In this document: positions 8,399 to 16,541 of the stretch, one piece after another
Numbering within the stretch: the first letter of the stretch is position 1
Layout: each line of letters begins with the position of its first letter
NCBI GenBank assembly: GCA_029778945.1
Contig: JAKPBN010000440.1
Location: 1 to 47,635, forward strand
Reading direction: 5' to 3'
DNA from: Spirochaetota bacterium
GTDB lineage: Bacteria > Spirochaetota > Spirochaetia > Treponematales > Rectinemataceae
Length of the DNA stretch: 47,635 bases
Notes under the pieces: generated by a model
The model's input: the letters and a program-made list of their open reading frames with translations, nothing else
The model's database searches: none
Told to the model about the DNA's origin: nothing
Translations under genes and position numbers: made by a program

Positions 8399-9040
8399 AT
8401 GAAACTCAGGTATTCCCTGGCCCTCCTCGTCCCCCTCGTCCTCGCATCCTGTGGGACCGGAGCCCAGGCTGGCTCGGCAGGCCCGGCCTCGGTCCAGGGG
8501 ACCAAGGCCCTGAAAGCCCCGGCCGAGCCCGCCTCGACCCTGATCGACGCCCAAGGAGTTCCCATGCAAGTCCTCAAGGCCAATGACCCCCAGGTCTGCT
8601 ACATCGAACCCACGGCGGAGCTCAAGAAAAAGCTCAGCCCCGAGCAGTACGCCGTCCTGGTGGAGGCCGCCACCGAACCGCCCTTCCGCAACCCCTACTG
8701 GAACCTCCACGATGAGGGCATCTTTGTGGACGCCCTGGACGGGACGGCCCTCTTCGCCTCGACCACCAAGTTCGACTCGGGCACGGGCTGGCCCTCCTTC
8801 TGGAAGCCCATCGATCCGGCCAAGATCGAGCTCGTGGAGGACGATTCCCTGGGCATGAGGCGGATCGAGGTAAGGGCCAAGGCTTCCGGGGGACACCTGG
8901 GCCACCTTTTTGACGACGGCCCCAAGCCGACGGGGCTGCGCTACTGCATCAATTCCGCCTCCCTGAGGTTTGTGCCCCGGGCAAGCCTGGCCACCGAAGG
9001 CTACGGTTCCCTGGAAGCCCTCTTTGTCCCGGGCAACTAA
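8399..9040 (+). CDS. msrB: Peptide-methionine (R)-S-oxide reductase, lipoprotein form
   Basis: Reduces methionine-R-sulfoxide in proteins; here predicted to act outside the cytoplasm. 213 residues: a lipoprotein signal peptide with lipobox LASC (Cys19), a low-complexity Ala/Pro linker, then the MsrB domain from about residue 75. Family marks are TEPPFRNPYWNLHDEGIFVDALDGTALF, KFDSGTGWPSFWKPI, the GGHLGHLFDDGP loop and the catalytic RYCINSASLRF with Cys183. The four zinc-binding cysteines of many MsrBs are absent, as in the zinc-free class, and the resolving Cys is not obvious. No Shine-Dalgarno; the promoter positions +1 on the ATG. Monocistronic. Its export suggests repair of oxidised envelope proteins. 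Confidence 0.94.
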   Translation: MKLRYSLALLVPLVLASCGTGAQAGSAGPASVQGTKALKAPAEPASTLIDAQGVPMQVLKANDPQVCYIEPTAELKKKLSPEQYAVLVEAATEPPFRNPYWNLHDEGIFVDALDGTALFASTTKFDSGTGWPSFWKPIDPAKIELVEDDSLGMRRIEVRAKASGGHLGHLFDDGPKPTGLRYCINSASLRFVPRASLATEGYGSLEALFVPGN

Positions 9041-9061
9041 GCCCCAGCCCGGCCCCACCGG

Positions 9062-9090
9062 TTGCCATGGATGCCCCTGGGCACTATGGT
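9062..9090 (+). promoter_or_regulatory. Promoter of the PilZ gene
   Basis: TTGCCA (9062-9067), 17-nt spacer, TATGGT (9085-9090). Because these boxes cover the upstream possible start codons (TTG 9062, ATG 9071, ATG 9086), they favour translation from ATG 9101, ten nucleotides after the -10 box. Confidence 0.6.
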
Positions 9091-9100
9091 TAAGGCAATC

Positions 9101-9865
9101 ATGGAAGCTGGAGCCCTAGGCAAGAAGGTATTTTTCCTTAACCCCCCACCCGTCCTAGGCGAGGTGGTCGAGGAATTGGGCCGCCAGGAGTTCGAGGTCT
9201 ACCTGGTCTACGACGAGGTCAAGCTTCAGAGGGTCCTGGCCCAGGAGCCAGACTCCATCGTCTTTGCCAATATCGACAACGGAGCCAAGGACAAGGACTG
9301 GACCCAGTACATCCAGGGCATACGCAACGATCCCAAGACCTCAGCCGTGGGCCTGGGTGTCGTCTCGATGAACGAGGACCGGGAGCTCATGCAGCTCTAT
9401 CTCATGGAGCTCCAGCTGCCCTGCGGCTATATTGTGGTCAAGCTAGGGGCCTCCAAGACCGCGGAGATCCTCTCCAAGACCCTGGAGGCCAACGAGGCCC
9501 GGGGACGCAGGAAATTCGTCCGGGCGACCTGCCCTCCCGGAGTAGCACTGGCCTACCTGGACATCGACGGCAAGAACTTCCGCGCCGAGGTCTCGGACCT
9601 GTCCTCCGCCGGCTGCGCCCTCCGCTTCGATGACGCCCTCGTCTGCAAGCCCGGTACAATCCTGAGGGGCCTCCAGCTCAACATCAAGGGTGTGCGGGTC
9701 CTGGCCGACGGCTTTGTGGCCGCCAAGCGGGATGAGGGGGACCGGCCCACCCACATAGTGATGTTCGCCCCGGCCTCCCTGGATGAGGAGAGAAGGGACA
9801 AGATCCGGAACCTGGTCTTCAAGCTCAACCAGGCCAACATGGAAAAGCTCCTGGCCTCGATCTAG
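9101..9865 (+). CDS. PilZ domain protein with N-terminal receiver-like domain
   Basis: Probable c-di-GMP receptor of about 254 residues. Residues ~8-120 resemble a degenerate receiver fold (KKVFFLNPPP, VYLVYDEVKLQRVL, DSIVFANIDNG) lacking the phosphoacceptor geometry. The PilZ domain follows with the c-di-GMP-binding RxxxR (RRKFVR, near residue 131-136) and DxSxxG (DLSSAG, near residue 160) motifs both intact. The start at 9101 is chosen from promoter position and an AAGG 6 nt upstream; starts at 9071 or 9086 are possible. It converges tail to tail with a histidine kinase, the two stop codons sharing CTAG. A GGDEF protein encoded at 13980-15068 is a possible source of the ligand. The output partner is unknown. 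Confidence 0.88.
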   Translation: MEAGALGKKVFFLNPPPVLGEVVEELGRQEFEVYLVYDEVKLQRVLAQEPDSIVFANIDNGAKDKDWTQYIQGIRNDPKTSAVGLGVVSMNEDRELMQLYLMELQLPCGYIVVKLGASKTAEILSKTLEANEARGRRKFVRATCPPGVALAYLDIDGKNFRAEVSDLSSAGCALRFDDALVCKPGTILRGLQLNIKGVRVLADGFVAAKRDEGDRPTHIVMFAPASLDEERRDKIRNLVFKLNQANMEKLLASI

Positions 9866-11694
9866 GCTTTGGGAAGGACGACCCGGAACTCGCTCCCCTT
9901 CCCGGCCGTCGAGCTTACCTCGACCCTTCCCCCATGGGACTCCACGATGGCCAGGACCCCGGGCAGGCCCAGGCCGTGGGAAGCCCCCCCGCCCTTGGTC
10001 GTGTAGAAGGGGTCAAAGACCCGGGGCAACTCCTGGGCCGAGATGCCTACACCCTCATCGGAGACGCGCAGGATCCAGTCCCCGCCCCCGTCCTCCAGGC
10101 CCAGCCTCACCCTGCCGCCCCAGGGCTCCCCGGGCGCCCGCATCACCGTCATAGAGTCGGCCGCGTTGATGATCAGGTTTATGAGGACCCTCTCCACCTG
10201 GGATGCGCCGGCTATGACCGCGGCCCCCGGAGGAAGGGCCGCCACCTCGATGGCGACCGAGGGGTCGAGGGAGGAGCGGGTGAGCTTGATCGTGTGGTCA
10301 ATGGCCTCCCCCAGGGCCACCCGGACCTTGAGGACCGGGGACTTGCCCGCCAGGGCCAGGAGCTGACGCACCAAATCCTTGCCCCGGGCCGCCGAGGCAT
10401 CCACAAGATCGAGGCCGGCCCCGATCTCCTCGCTGGAGGGAAGGCCTCCCTGGCCATCCCCCAGGCGGAGGAGGGCCACGGTGCCCTTGATGCCCGTCAG
10501 GATGTTGTTGAAGTCATGGGCCAGGCCGGCCGCCAGGGTGCCCACGGCCTCCATCTTCTCCGCCCGGTCAAAGCGCCGCCTCTCCTCGGCCGCCGCCAGG
10601 GCGGCGTCATGCTCCTTGGTGACATCCCGCACGATGGCAGCCACAGCCCTCTGGCCTCCGGTGAGGCGGAAGCTGAAGGCCGAGGACTGGAGCCAGTGGA
10701 GGCGCTTTTCCACATCCAGGATGGGAATCTCCGTGAGCTCCGAGGACCAGTCATCCTCCTGGATCCTGAAGGCCTCCTCGACCAGGTACCTAAGGGCGGG
10801 GTCGGCGCTGCCGTCGTCGGCGTCGGGAAGGGAGAGAAGGTCCCGCAGGTCCATGAGGCCGTGGCCCAGGACATCGCCCGAAGGGGCCCCGGTGATCTCC
10901 TCCATGGCCCGGTTCCAGACAAGGATGCGGCCCTCGGGATCAGTCACAATTATGCCGTCCCGGCCCTTTTCCAGGAAGGCCGCGAAGAGGCGGCCCGAGT
11001 CCCCCACATTGCGGTAGGGGGCTATGAAGCTGTAGCGATTGGTCGCGTAGCGGACCCCCGCGACCCAGATGGCGCACCAGAGGATGCCAAAGTCCGGAAG
11101 GCCCAGGCCAAAGAGGGGAAGGATGGAGTCGGTCACAAAGCCCGCGATGACGGGGACGGTAATGGTCCCCAGGAGGACCCCGAGGGTCTTTCGCTCCACC
11201 GGGGAGCCTGAGCGCCTCCAGGCCCGGGCCAGGACCAGGAAGGCGAAGGCGAACCAGGCCGAGTAGTAGAGCCAGAACAGGAAGCGCCAGGGCCCGTCGG
11301 GAAAAAAGGGCTCGAGGGCCCCCGGGACGTCAGCTATGCCGCTGGCCGCGGCATAGAAATTGGCTCCCCAGAAGACAAGGCCCGGACCGTAGATGCCGAC
11401 CAGGGCGAGGGCGCCAAGCCGGCGCTTCCGGTCGGCGACAAGGAGGCAGAAATGCAGGGCCGCCCCGATAAAGAGGTTCCAGGCGGGACTGCAGAGGAGG
11501 TAGAGGTCCCGGACAAGGCTGAAGTTGGCGCCCGCATAGTCGAAGATGGAGTCGAAGGCCCAGAGGGCCAGGAGGGCGTCCAGGCAGAAGACCACACGGT
11601 TGAGCCTAGCCCTCCGGTCAAGCCTGAGGGCTAGTACGCCTGAATCCAGGTAGAGTAAGCAGGCCAGGGCCGAAAGCACGGGAAGACTGTTCAT
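9862..11694 (-). CDS. Membrane histidine kinase: N-terminal 7TM-like region, PAS, HisKA, HATPase
   Basis: 610-residue sensor kinase. The first ~225 residues are seven or so hydrophobic segments resembling the histidine-kinase N-terminal 7TM region. A PAS domain follows at about 240-365 (DGIIVTDPEGRILVWNRAMEE and the closing VRDVTKEHDA), then the H-box GLAHDFNNIL with His393, N-box NLIINAADSM, G1 DEGVGIS, F-box VFDPFYTTK and G2 SHGLGL. No receiver domain. The start has no clear ribosome binding site or promoter; it is kept because the membrane region begins right there. The gene overlaps the stop of the PilZ gene by 4 nt (CTAG). Signal unknown. Confidence 0.9.
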   Translation of the reverse strand: MNSLPVLSALACLLYLDSGVLALRLDRRARLNRVVFCLDALLALWAFDSIFDYAGANFSLVRDLYLLCSPAWNLFIGAALHFCLLVADRKRRLGALALVGIYGPGLVFWGANFYAAASGIADVPGALEPFFPDGPWRFLFWLYYSAWFAFAFLVLARAWRRSGSPVERKTLGVLLGTITVPVIAGFVTDSILPLFGLGLPDFGILWCAIWVAGVRYATNRYSFIAPYRNVGDSGRLFAAFLEKGRDGIIVTDPEGRILVWNRAMEEITGAPSGDVLGHGLMDLRDLLSLPDADDGSADPALRYLVEEAFRIQEDDWSSELTEIPILDVEKRLHWLQSSAFSFRLTGGQRAVAAIVRDVTKEHDAALAAAEERRRFDRAEKMEAVGTLAAGLAHDFNNILTGIKGTVALLRLGDGQGGLPSSEEIGAGLDLVDASAARGKDLVRQLLALAGKSPVLKVRVALGEAIDHTIKLTRSSLDPSVAIEVAALPPGAAVIAGASQVERVLINLIINAADSMTVMRAPGEPWGGRVRLGLEDGGGDWILRVSDEGVGISAQELPRVFDPFYTTKGGGASHGLGLPGVLAIVESHGGRVEVSSTAGKGSEFRVVLPKA

Positions 11695-11793
11695 GGAATG
11701 CCATCGCCAGTGTCCGCCATTTTGCCGGGAACTTCAAGGGAATACGCAACCAAGGCCGGGGAAACCAGGTCTAAAAAGCCGCAAGGAGAGCAC

Positions 11794-12429
11794 ATGAAAG
11801 ACGCCGCCGAATATTCCTCCCGGGAGGAGACCGCCAATGTCATCACCCACGGCCTAGGCGCCATCCTGGCCCTGCCCGTGGGCTTCCTTCTCGTGGCCCG
11901 GGCCGCAAGCCATGGGATCCTTGCCATCCTGGGCTATAGCCTCTTCGGGGCGTCCCTTTTCCTCCTCCTCCTGGCCTCGTCCCTCTACCACAACTCCCAA
12001 GGCGAGGAAAAGCGCCGGAGACTCCGGATTTTTGACCATGCCTCGATCTACGTCCTCATCGCGGGCACGTACTCCGCATTCTGCCTCACGGCCCTGACCG
12101 GGGCCTTGCGCTGGTCCATCTTTGGCGTGATCTGGTTCCTGGCCTTGGCCGGCGTGGTCTATTCGCTGTTCCTCACCGGGCGCTACAAGCTTCTCATGGT
12201 GGGAGGCTATGTGGCCATGGGCTGGATCATCGTGTTCGCCTTTGGGCCCCTGAGCAGGGTCTTGCCCCGAGTCTCCCTGATGTGGCTTCTGGCGGGGGGC
12301 CTGGCGTATACCCTGGGGGCAGTCCTGTATGCGCTGAAGCGGATACCTTGGTCACACCCTATATGGCACCTGTTTGTGCTGGGCGGCGCGGCCTGCCATG
12401 TGGTTTCTGCCTTGATTGCCCTGGGCTAG
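11794..12429 (+). CDS. Hemolysin III family (YqfA/PAQR-like) membrane protein
   Basis: 211-residue protein with about seven membrane helices. Family motifs are visible: SSREETANVITHGLGAI near the N terminus, SSLYHNS (residue ~65), a RRLRIFDHASIYVLIAGTYSAF block and the terminal IWHLFVLGGAACHVVS, which give the conserved Ser-x-x-x-His, Asp and His-x-x-x-His zinc-site pattern of the PAQR superfamily. The start at 11794 has AAGGAG five nucleotides upstream and is preferred to the upstream in-frame ATG at 11698. The name 'hemolysin' is historical; bacterial members are not shown to be toxins in general, and some act in membrane homeostasis. Monocistronic. Confidence 0.92.
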   Translation: MKDAAEYSSREETANVITHGLGAILALPVGFLLVARAASHGILAILGYSLFGASLFLLLLASSLYHNSQGEEKRRRLRIFDHASIYVLIAGTYSAFCLTALTGALRWSIFGVIWFLALAGVVYSLFLTGRYKLLMVGGYVAMGWIIVFAFGPLSRVLPRVSLMWLLAGGLAYTLGAVLYALKRIPWSHPIWHLFVLGGAACHVVSALIALG

Positions 12430-12460
12430 GCTTGCCGGGGAGAAATATAAGAGAGGAGTC

Positions 12461-12590
12461 TCGCGCAAAGGAATCCGGAGAAGGTTATTGTCCCAGAGAC
12501 TCCCTATGCCCTACCTAAAATTCCTCTCCTTTGCGTCTTTGCGTTAGCGCCCTTGCGCCCTTGCGCCTTTGCACCTTTGCGCGAAATCTT
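12461..12590. repeat. Short-period intergenic repeat with inverted ends
   Basis: The 12430-12608 gap contains a run of roughly 9-bp units of the type CTTTGCGTC / CCTTGCGCC / CCTTTGCAC (12521-12584). Its right end CCTTTGCGCGA (12574-12584) is the exact reverse complement of TCGCGCAAAGG at 12461-12471. It is flanked on the right by AT-rich ATATTAATTAATAG. It also may serve as the transcription end for the converging neighbours. Confidence 0.75.
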
Positions 12591-12608
12591 ATATTAATTA
12601 ATAGCGAA

Positions 12609-13898
12609 TCAACCAGGCATCAGCGCGGAAAAGACGGTCAGCGCAATCCCCACCAGCCCCCCGACCACAGCCCCATTGACCCGTATATACTGAAGATCGT
12701 TCCAGACCGAGTCCTCAATGCGGCCCACGAACTCCTGGGGATCCGTCCCTTTTAGGACTTTTGCGAGGTAACCCGCGAGGCCCTCCACAATCCTGCTCTT
12801 GATGACCAGGCCCGTGACCAGGGAGGCCAGGCCGGAATTTATGCTCCCCCTCAAGACCGGATCCCCGACGACCTGGGCCACAAGACCGTCCTCGATCCTG
12901 TCCAGGCCCGCGATAAACCGGCTGTCCTGGGATCCAAGGTCCTTGCCCAGGCGGCTGAGGATATCGGCCACAAAATTAGAAGCCCCGGTCCTGAAGCCCT
13001 CATCCCCCAGCACATCCCTAAAGCCCTGGCCAAGGCGACGGGCTTCTCCCCCAGGATCGGGGAGGGTCCCATCCAGGGTATCCGCGTAGCGGGCGATGCT
13101 CGCCATGAGGAAGGCCTTGAGCTCATGCCTGGGATCGGCGCTGATGTCCGAAAGCTCCGCCTCGACCCCCTTGAGCAGCTCCTCGAGGGTGCCCTGGCCT
13201 ATGAATAGCCCCTTCCAGCCCGCGTTTTTCTTGACCATCGGGGTGATGGCCGCGGCCAGGCGCGAACGGTTCTTGCCGATCTCCTGGCGGAGTATGTCCG
13301 AGGAGACGGAAATCACCCTTTCGTCAAAGCCCTCGGACCGGGCCCAACGGAGGAGGCTGGCAAAGCTTGGGCCAGGGTCGAGGTTGTCCGCCGCAAAGTC
13401 GCAGAGATCCCCCACAAACGACCGCAGTGACTCCTGGCGCCCGCCCTCGGGACCGCTCCAGGAGGAAAGGAAGACCGAGACCTTCTCCCTGAGAAGACGG
13501 TGAAAATCCTCCTTGAGCAGCTGGCCCTCGAGGGCCTCCAGAAAATGGGAAGCAAAGTCCACCCCCTGGAGGCTCGAGGCCAGCCTTTCGTCGGTCACAA
13601 AGCCCGTGAGAAATCGGGGCACGGCCTCGGCGATGCTGTCCCGGTTCCGGGCGATGATGTTGGTGTGGGGAAGCCTGAGCCCCAGGGGGCTGCGAAAGAG
13701 GGCCGTGACGGCAAACCAGTCGGCCAGGGCCCCCACCAGGGCGGCCTCGAAAAAGGCCACGATGAGGCCCTTGAGGCTCAGGCCCGGCAGGAGGGCCACC
13801 GAGGCCAGGGGCAGCCAGGGCTGGAAGGAAAAGAAAAGGAAGCCCGCCAGGGCGCCGATAAGGAAGTAACCGCCCAGGCGGTTCCGGGGTTTGGCCAT
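12609..13898 (-). CDS. DUF445 family membrane protein
   Basis: 429-residue protein of the DUF445 (YheB/YjiN-like) family. One or two N-terminal membrane helices (LGGYFLIGALAGFLFF, LSLKGLIVAFFEAALVGALADW) contain the family signature ALVGALADWFAVTALFRSPLGLRLPHTNII-type block at residues ~50-80; the long middle is helical and the C terminus has a second hydrophobic segment (VVGGLVGIALTVFSALM). ATG 13898 is preferred to the TTG at 13907. There is no Shine-Dalgarno; the promoter's -10 box ends 7 nt before the ATG, implying a leaderless message. Divergent from the GGDEF gene with only 81 nt between starts. Molecular role of the family is not established. Confidence 0.9.
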   Translation of the reverse strand: MAKPRNRLGGYFLIGALAGFLFFSFQPWLPLASVALLPGLSLKGLIVAFFEAALVGALADWFAVTALFRSPLGLRLPHTNIIARNRDSIAEAVPRFLTGFVTDERLASSLQGVDFASHFLEALEGQLLKEDFHRLLREKVSVFLSSWSGPEGGRQESLRSFVGDLCDFAADNLDPGPSFASLLRWARSEGFDERVISVSSDILRQEIGKNRSRLAAAITPMVKKNAGWKGLFIGQGTLEELLKGVEAELSDISADPRHELKAFLMASIARYADTLDGTLPDPGGEARRLGQGFRDVLGDEGFRTGASNFVADILSRLGKDLGSQDSRFIAGLDRIEDGLVAQVVGDPVLRGSINSGLASLVTGLVIKSRIVEGLAGYLAKVLKGTDPQEFVGRIEDSVWNDLQYIRVNGAVVGGLVGIALTVFSALMPG

Positions 13899-13905
13899 GG
13901 TCTGC

Positions 13906-13935
13906 AAGATAGCGAGGCCGGCCTCGCCTTGGCAA
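13906..13935 (-). promoter_or_regulatory. Promoter placing +1 at the DUF445 start codon
   Basis: Minus-strand TTGCCA (13930-13935), 18-nt spacer, TATCTT (13906-13911), then exactly 7 nt to the ATG at 13898. It lies back to back with the GGDEF promoter. Confidence 0.65.
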
Positions 13936-13943
13936 GCCGCACC

Positions 13944-13972
13944 TTGCCCGCCGGGCCGGGACGCGGCATAGT
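13944..13972 (+). promoter_or_regulatory. Promoter placing +1 at the GGDEF gene start codon
   Basis: TTGCCC (13944-13949), 17-nt spacer, CATAGT (13967-13972), then exactly 7 nt to the ATG at 13980. Confidence 0.6.
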
Positions 13973-13979
13973 TAAGCCC

Positions 13980-15068
13980 ATGGAGGAACCGATGCCCGAC
14001 AGGAGCCCGAGCGAGCCCGATATGGAAGACCTCGTCAAGCTCTCGGTCTTCTCCGCCATAGGCAAGAGCATTGTCGCGGAAAACTCGATCCGGGGGGTCC
14101 TGGACCGGGTCATGGAGCAGGTCGGCTCCTTCTTTGGCCCCCTCAACTGGTCCATCCTCCTCGTGGACGGGGACAAGGACGAGCTGATCTTTGCCGTGGT
14201 CGTGGGCAAGGCAGCCGAGGTCCTACTAGGCACCCGGGTTCCCCTGGACGAGGGCATCGCAGGCTGGGTCGCCCGCCACGGGGTTCCCGCCATCGTCGAC
14301 CCCACCTCCCAGGACCCCCGCTTTTCCCAGCGCTTCGACGCCATCACGGGCTTTGTCACCGAGTCGGTGATAGCCGTCCCCCTCCTCGCGGGGGGCAAGG
14401 TCTTTGGGGTCATCGAGCTCCTCAACCGCCTGGACGGGCATGCCTTCTCGGCCTTTGACATGCGGGTCCTCTCGACCATCTCCGACTTTGCGGCCATAGC
14501 TATAGAGAAAGCCTACTACCTCGCCGAGGCCAGGCGCCTCTCCGAGTTCGATCCCCTCACGGGGGCCCTGAACCGCCGGGGCCTTGGGAAGATAATCGAC
14601 CGGGAATCCGCGAGGATCCAGCGCTACCCCGGCAAGCTCTCGGTGGTTGTGGCCGATGTGGACGAATTCAAGAAGATCAACGACCGGTTTGGCCACCTGG
14701 CCGGGGATGGGGTCCTCATAGCCGTGGCCAAGGCCCTGAGGGAGGCGGTGCGCTCCGCCGACTCGGTGGCCCGCTACGGAGGGGATGAGTTTGTCGTCGT
14801 GATGCCCAACACCGGGCCCGAGGAGGCCGAGCTGGCCCGGGAGCGCTTTATCGCCGCCATCAAGGCCGCCGCGGCCACTTCCACCGTGCCCTTCAGCGTG
14901 ACCCTTGGAACCCATTCCTCGGACAAGGCCGACTTTAACGAGCTTTTCCGGGAATCGGACAAGGACCTCTACCGCAGGAAGGCTGGCCCTCTGGAGATCG
15001 ACAAGAACCTCCTGGGCGCCCTGGCCCACGAAGCCCGCGAGAAAGAGGCGGGCCCCGCCAAGTCCTAG
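13980..15068 (+). CDS. GAF-GGDEF diguanylate cyclase
   Basis: Synthesises c-di-GMP from two GTP; cytoplasmic. 362 residues from ATG 13980. A GAF domain covers about 30-185 (SIRGVLDRVMEQVGSFF, LDEGIAGWVARHG, FGVIELLNR) and the GGDEF domain about 195-330 (EFDPLTGALNRRG, VVVADVDEFKKINDRFGH). The active site GGDEF is intact at 267-271 and an RxxD inhibitory site (RSAD) lies five residues before it, so product feedback is likely. Two starts compete: ATG 13980, where transcription is predicted to begin, and ATG 13992, which has GGAGGA just upstream. The gene converges with cobS, sharing CTAG. The PilZ protein encoded at 9101-9865 is a candidate receptor for its product. Confidence 0.93.
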   Translation: MEEPMPDRSPSEPDMEDLVKLSVFSAIGKSIVAENSIRGVLDRVMEQVGSFFGPLNWSILLVDGDKDELIFAVVVGKAAEVLLGTRVPLDEGIAGWVARHGVPAIVDPTSQDPRFSQRFDAITGFVTESVIAVPLLAGGKVFGVIELLNRLDGHAFSAFDMRVLSTISDFAAIAIEKAYYLAEARRLSEFDPLTGALNRRGLGKIIDRESARIQRYPGKLSVVVADVDEFKKINDRFGHLAGDGVLIAVAKALREAVRSADSVARYGGDEFVVVMPNTGPEEAELARERFIAAIKAAAATSTVPFSVTLGTHSSDKADFNELFRESDKDLYRRKAGPLEIDKNLLGALAHEAREKEAGPAKS

Positions 15069-15862
15069 CCCAGGCGGGGCAAGATGGCCGCAAGGAGGAG
15101 GAGGGCGCCAAGCTCTCCCGCCTCCACGGCTGCCCCCAGGGCATCCCCCGTAAAGCCCCCCAGCCTCTTCCGATAAAGCTTGGCCAGCCCCAGGCCTGCC
15201 CCGGTCCCGGCCCCAAGGGTGGCGAGGACGGCCACGCCTCCCGGGATTATCGCCCGAGGAGTCGGGGAGGAGGCGAGGCCAAAGACGAGGAGGGGGACCA
15301 TGCCCGTCAGGGTCCCCTGGGCGAGCCTCAGCCTGGAAAAGCCCGCCATCAGGGCGCCCAGGCCCGTGGCCCTGGCGGGCCGCGAAAGGAGGGGCACCAG
15401 GACACAGGCCAGCCTGCCCGCCAGGGGTGCCGCGAGAAGGGCGAGGGCGCCGTTCCTGAGCCCGGCCTTGAAGAGGAGGGCCAGGGCGGCGAGCTTTGCC
15501 GCCAGGAGGAGCCAGCCCCAGAAAAAGGCATAGGACCCCAGGCGCGGATCCTTGAGGATCTCCTCGCGCCTTTCCCTCGAGGCCAGGCAGGCCATGGCGT
15601 CGGCGCTGTCGAGGAGGCCGTCCAGGTGGAAGAGGTTAAAGCCGAGGTACTGGACCGCCAGGGCAGCCAGGGCAGCCAGGAAGGGATCCCTGAACAGGAG
15701 GGCCCCAAGGCCGGCTCCGGCCAGGGCGGCCGCGGACACGAGGGGGGATATGGCCGGGATCCAGTAGTCACAGCGGCTCCAGTCGGCCTCGAATTTCCTG
15801 CCCACGGGAATCCGGGAAAGAAGGGTAAAGACCGTGAGGAAACGGGAAGAGCCCTTGTTCAT
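15065..15862 (-). CDS. cobS: Adenosylcobinamide-GDP ribazoletransferase (cobalamin synthase)
   Basis: Membrane enzyme that joins adenosylcobinamide-GDP with alpha-ribazole (phosphate) in the last step of nucleotide-loop assembly. 265 residues with five to seven membrane segments. The start region FLTVFTLLSRIPVG and the Asp-rich LFHLDGLLDSADAMAC motif (residues ~75-92) are diagnostic, as is the following LKDPRLGSYAFF; a GFTGDALGAAVEAGE motif sits near the C terminus. The ATG overlaps the stop of the upstream CbiR-like gene (ATGA), third in the operon cobU-cbiR-cobS. Its stop shares CTAG with the converging GGDEF gene. Confidence 0.95.
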   Translation of the reverse strand: MNKGSSRFLTVFTLLSRIPVGRKFEADWSRCDYWIPAISPLVSAAALAGAGLGALLFRDPFLAALAALAVQYLGFNLFHLDGLLDSADAMACLASRERREEILKDPRLGSYAFFWGWLLLAAKLAALALLFKAGLRNGALALLAAPLAGRLACVLVPLLSRPARATGLGALMAGFSRLRLAQGTLTGMVPLLVFGLASSPTPRAIIPGGVAVLATLGAGTGAGLGLAKLYRKRLGGFTGDALGAAVEAGELGALLLLAAILPRLG

Positions 15863-16539
15863 GGCAACTCCTTGAGGGCCTGGTAGCTCGCCTCGACGCC
15901 GGCCAGGGAAAAGACCTCGAATTCGACCCTCATGGCCCCGTCCCGGAGGAAGGGCAGGAGGGGGCCGAGCCAGGCCTCGTCTCCCCGGAGGGGGCGGTGG
16001 GCCCGGCCATCCTCGAAGCCGTTGAGATGGATTTCCCTCACCTGGCCGCTCCGGGCCCCCAGCCAGGCGGCGGGGTCGATTCCCTCGGCGAGGAGGTGGG
16101 CCGAGTCGGCGCAGACGCCCAGGTCGGGAAGAGCCGCCAGGGCGGCCTCAAAATCGGCCCGGTTGGTGTACTCGAGGAGGAAGCGGTCGCCGTAATCCCT
16201 CCTCAGGGACTCGAGGCTAGAGGCAAAGGCCTCGGACTCCCGGGCCCGGCCCGGGCCCAGGCGGGCGGGGTGGACCACATAGTAGTTCGCATAACGCGCC
16301 GTAGCCTCGAGGATCTCCCGGTGGGCGGGGAGGAGGGGATCGGGCAGGTGGACGCCCAGGTCGAGGCCCCGGCCCTCGGCCTCGATAAGGGGAGACTCCT
16401 TGAGGAAGAGCTCCCGGTCCTCGGCCTCGAAGGAAAAGAGGAGGAGCTCCATGCCCCCGACCCAGGCCAGGGCCTGGGCCGCCCGCAGGTTGGCGAGCCA
16501 GCCTCCGGGCAGGAGCCAGGAGGGCACCGAGGGCCTCAT
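15859..16539 (-). CDS. cbiR: TIM-barrel protein, candidate cobamide-remodelling CbiR
   Basis: 226-residue protein of the AP endonuclease 2 / xylose isomerase-like TIM-barrel superfamily. A nearly complete endonuclease-IV type metal-ligand set can be read in order: His in GVHLPDP, His in YVVHPARL, Glu in LLEYTN, Asp and His in CADSAH, His in EIHLNGF, His in DGRAHRPL and Glu in VEFEVF. CbiR, known from Akkermansia, is a member of this superfamily that hydrolyses the nucleotide loop of unwanted cobamides so they can be rebuilt. Position between cobU (2 nt gap) and cobS (ATGA overlap) makes that role the best guess; a sugar isomerase is the alternative. The assignment rests on fold, ligands and context. 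Confidence 0.72.
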   Translation of the reverse strand: MRPSVPSWLLPGGWLANLRAAQALAWVGGMELLLFSFEAEDRELFLKESPLIEAEGRGLDLGVHLPDPLLPAHREILEATARYANYYVVHPARLGPGRARESEAFASSLESLRRDYGDRFLLEYTNRADFEAALAALPDLGVCADSAHLLAEGIDPAAWLGARSGQVREIHLNGFEDGRAHRPLRGDEAWLGPLLPFLRDGAMRVEFEVFSLAGVEASYQALKELP

Positions 16540-16541
16540 GC

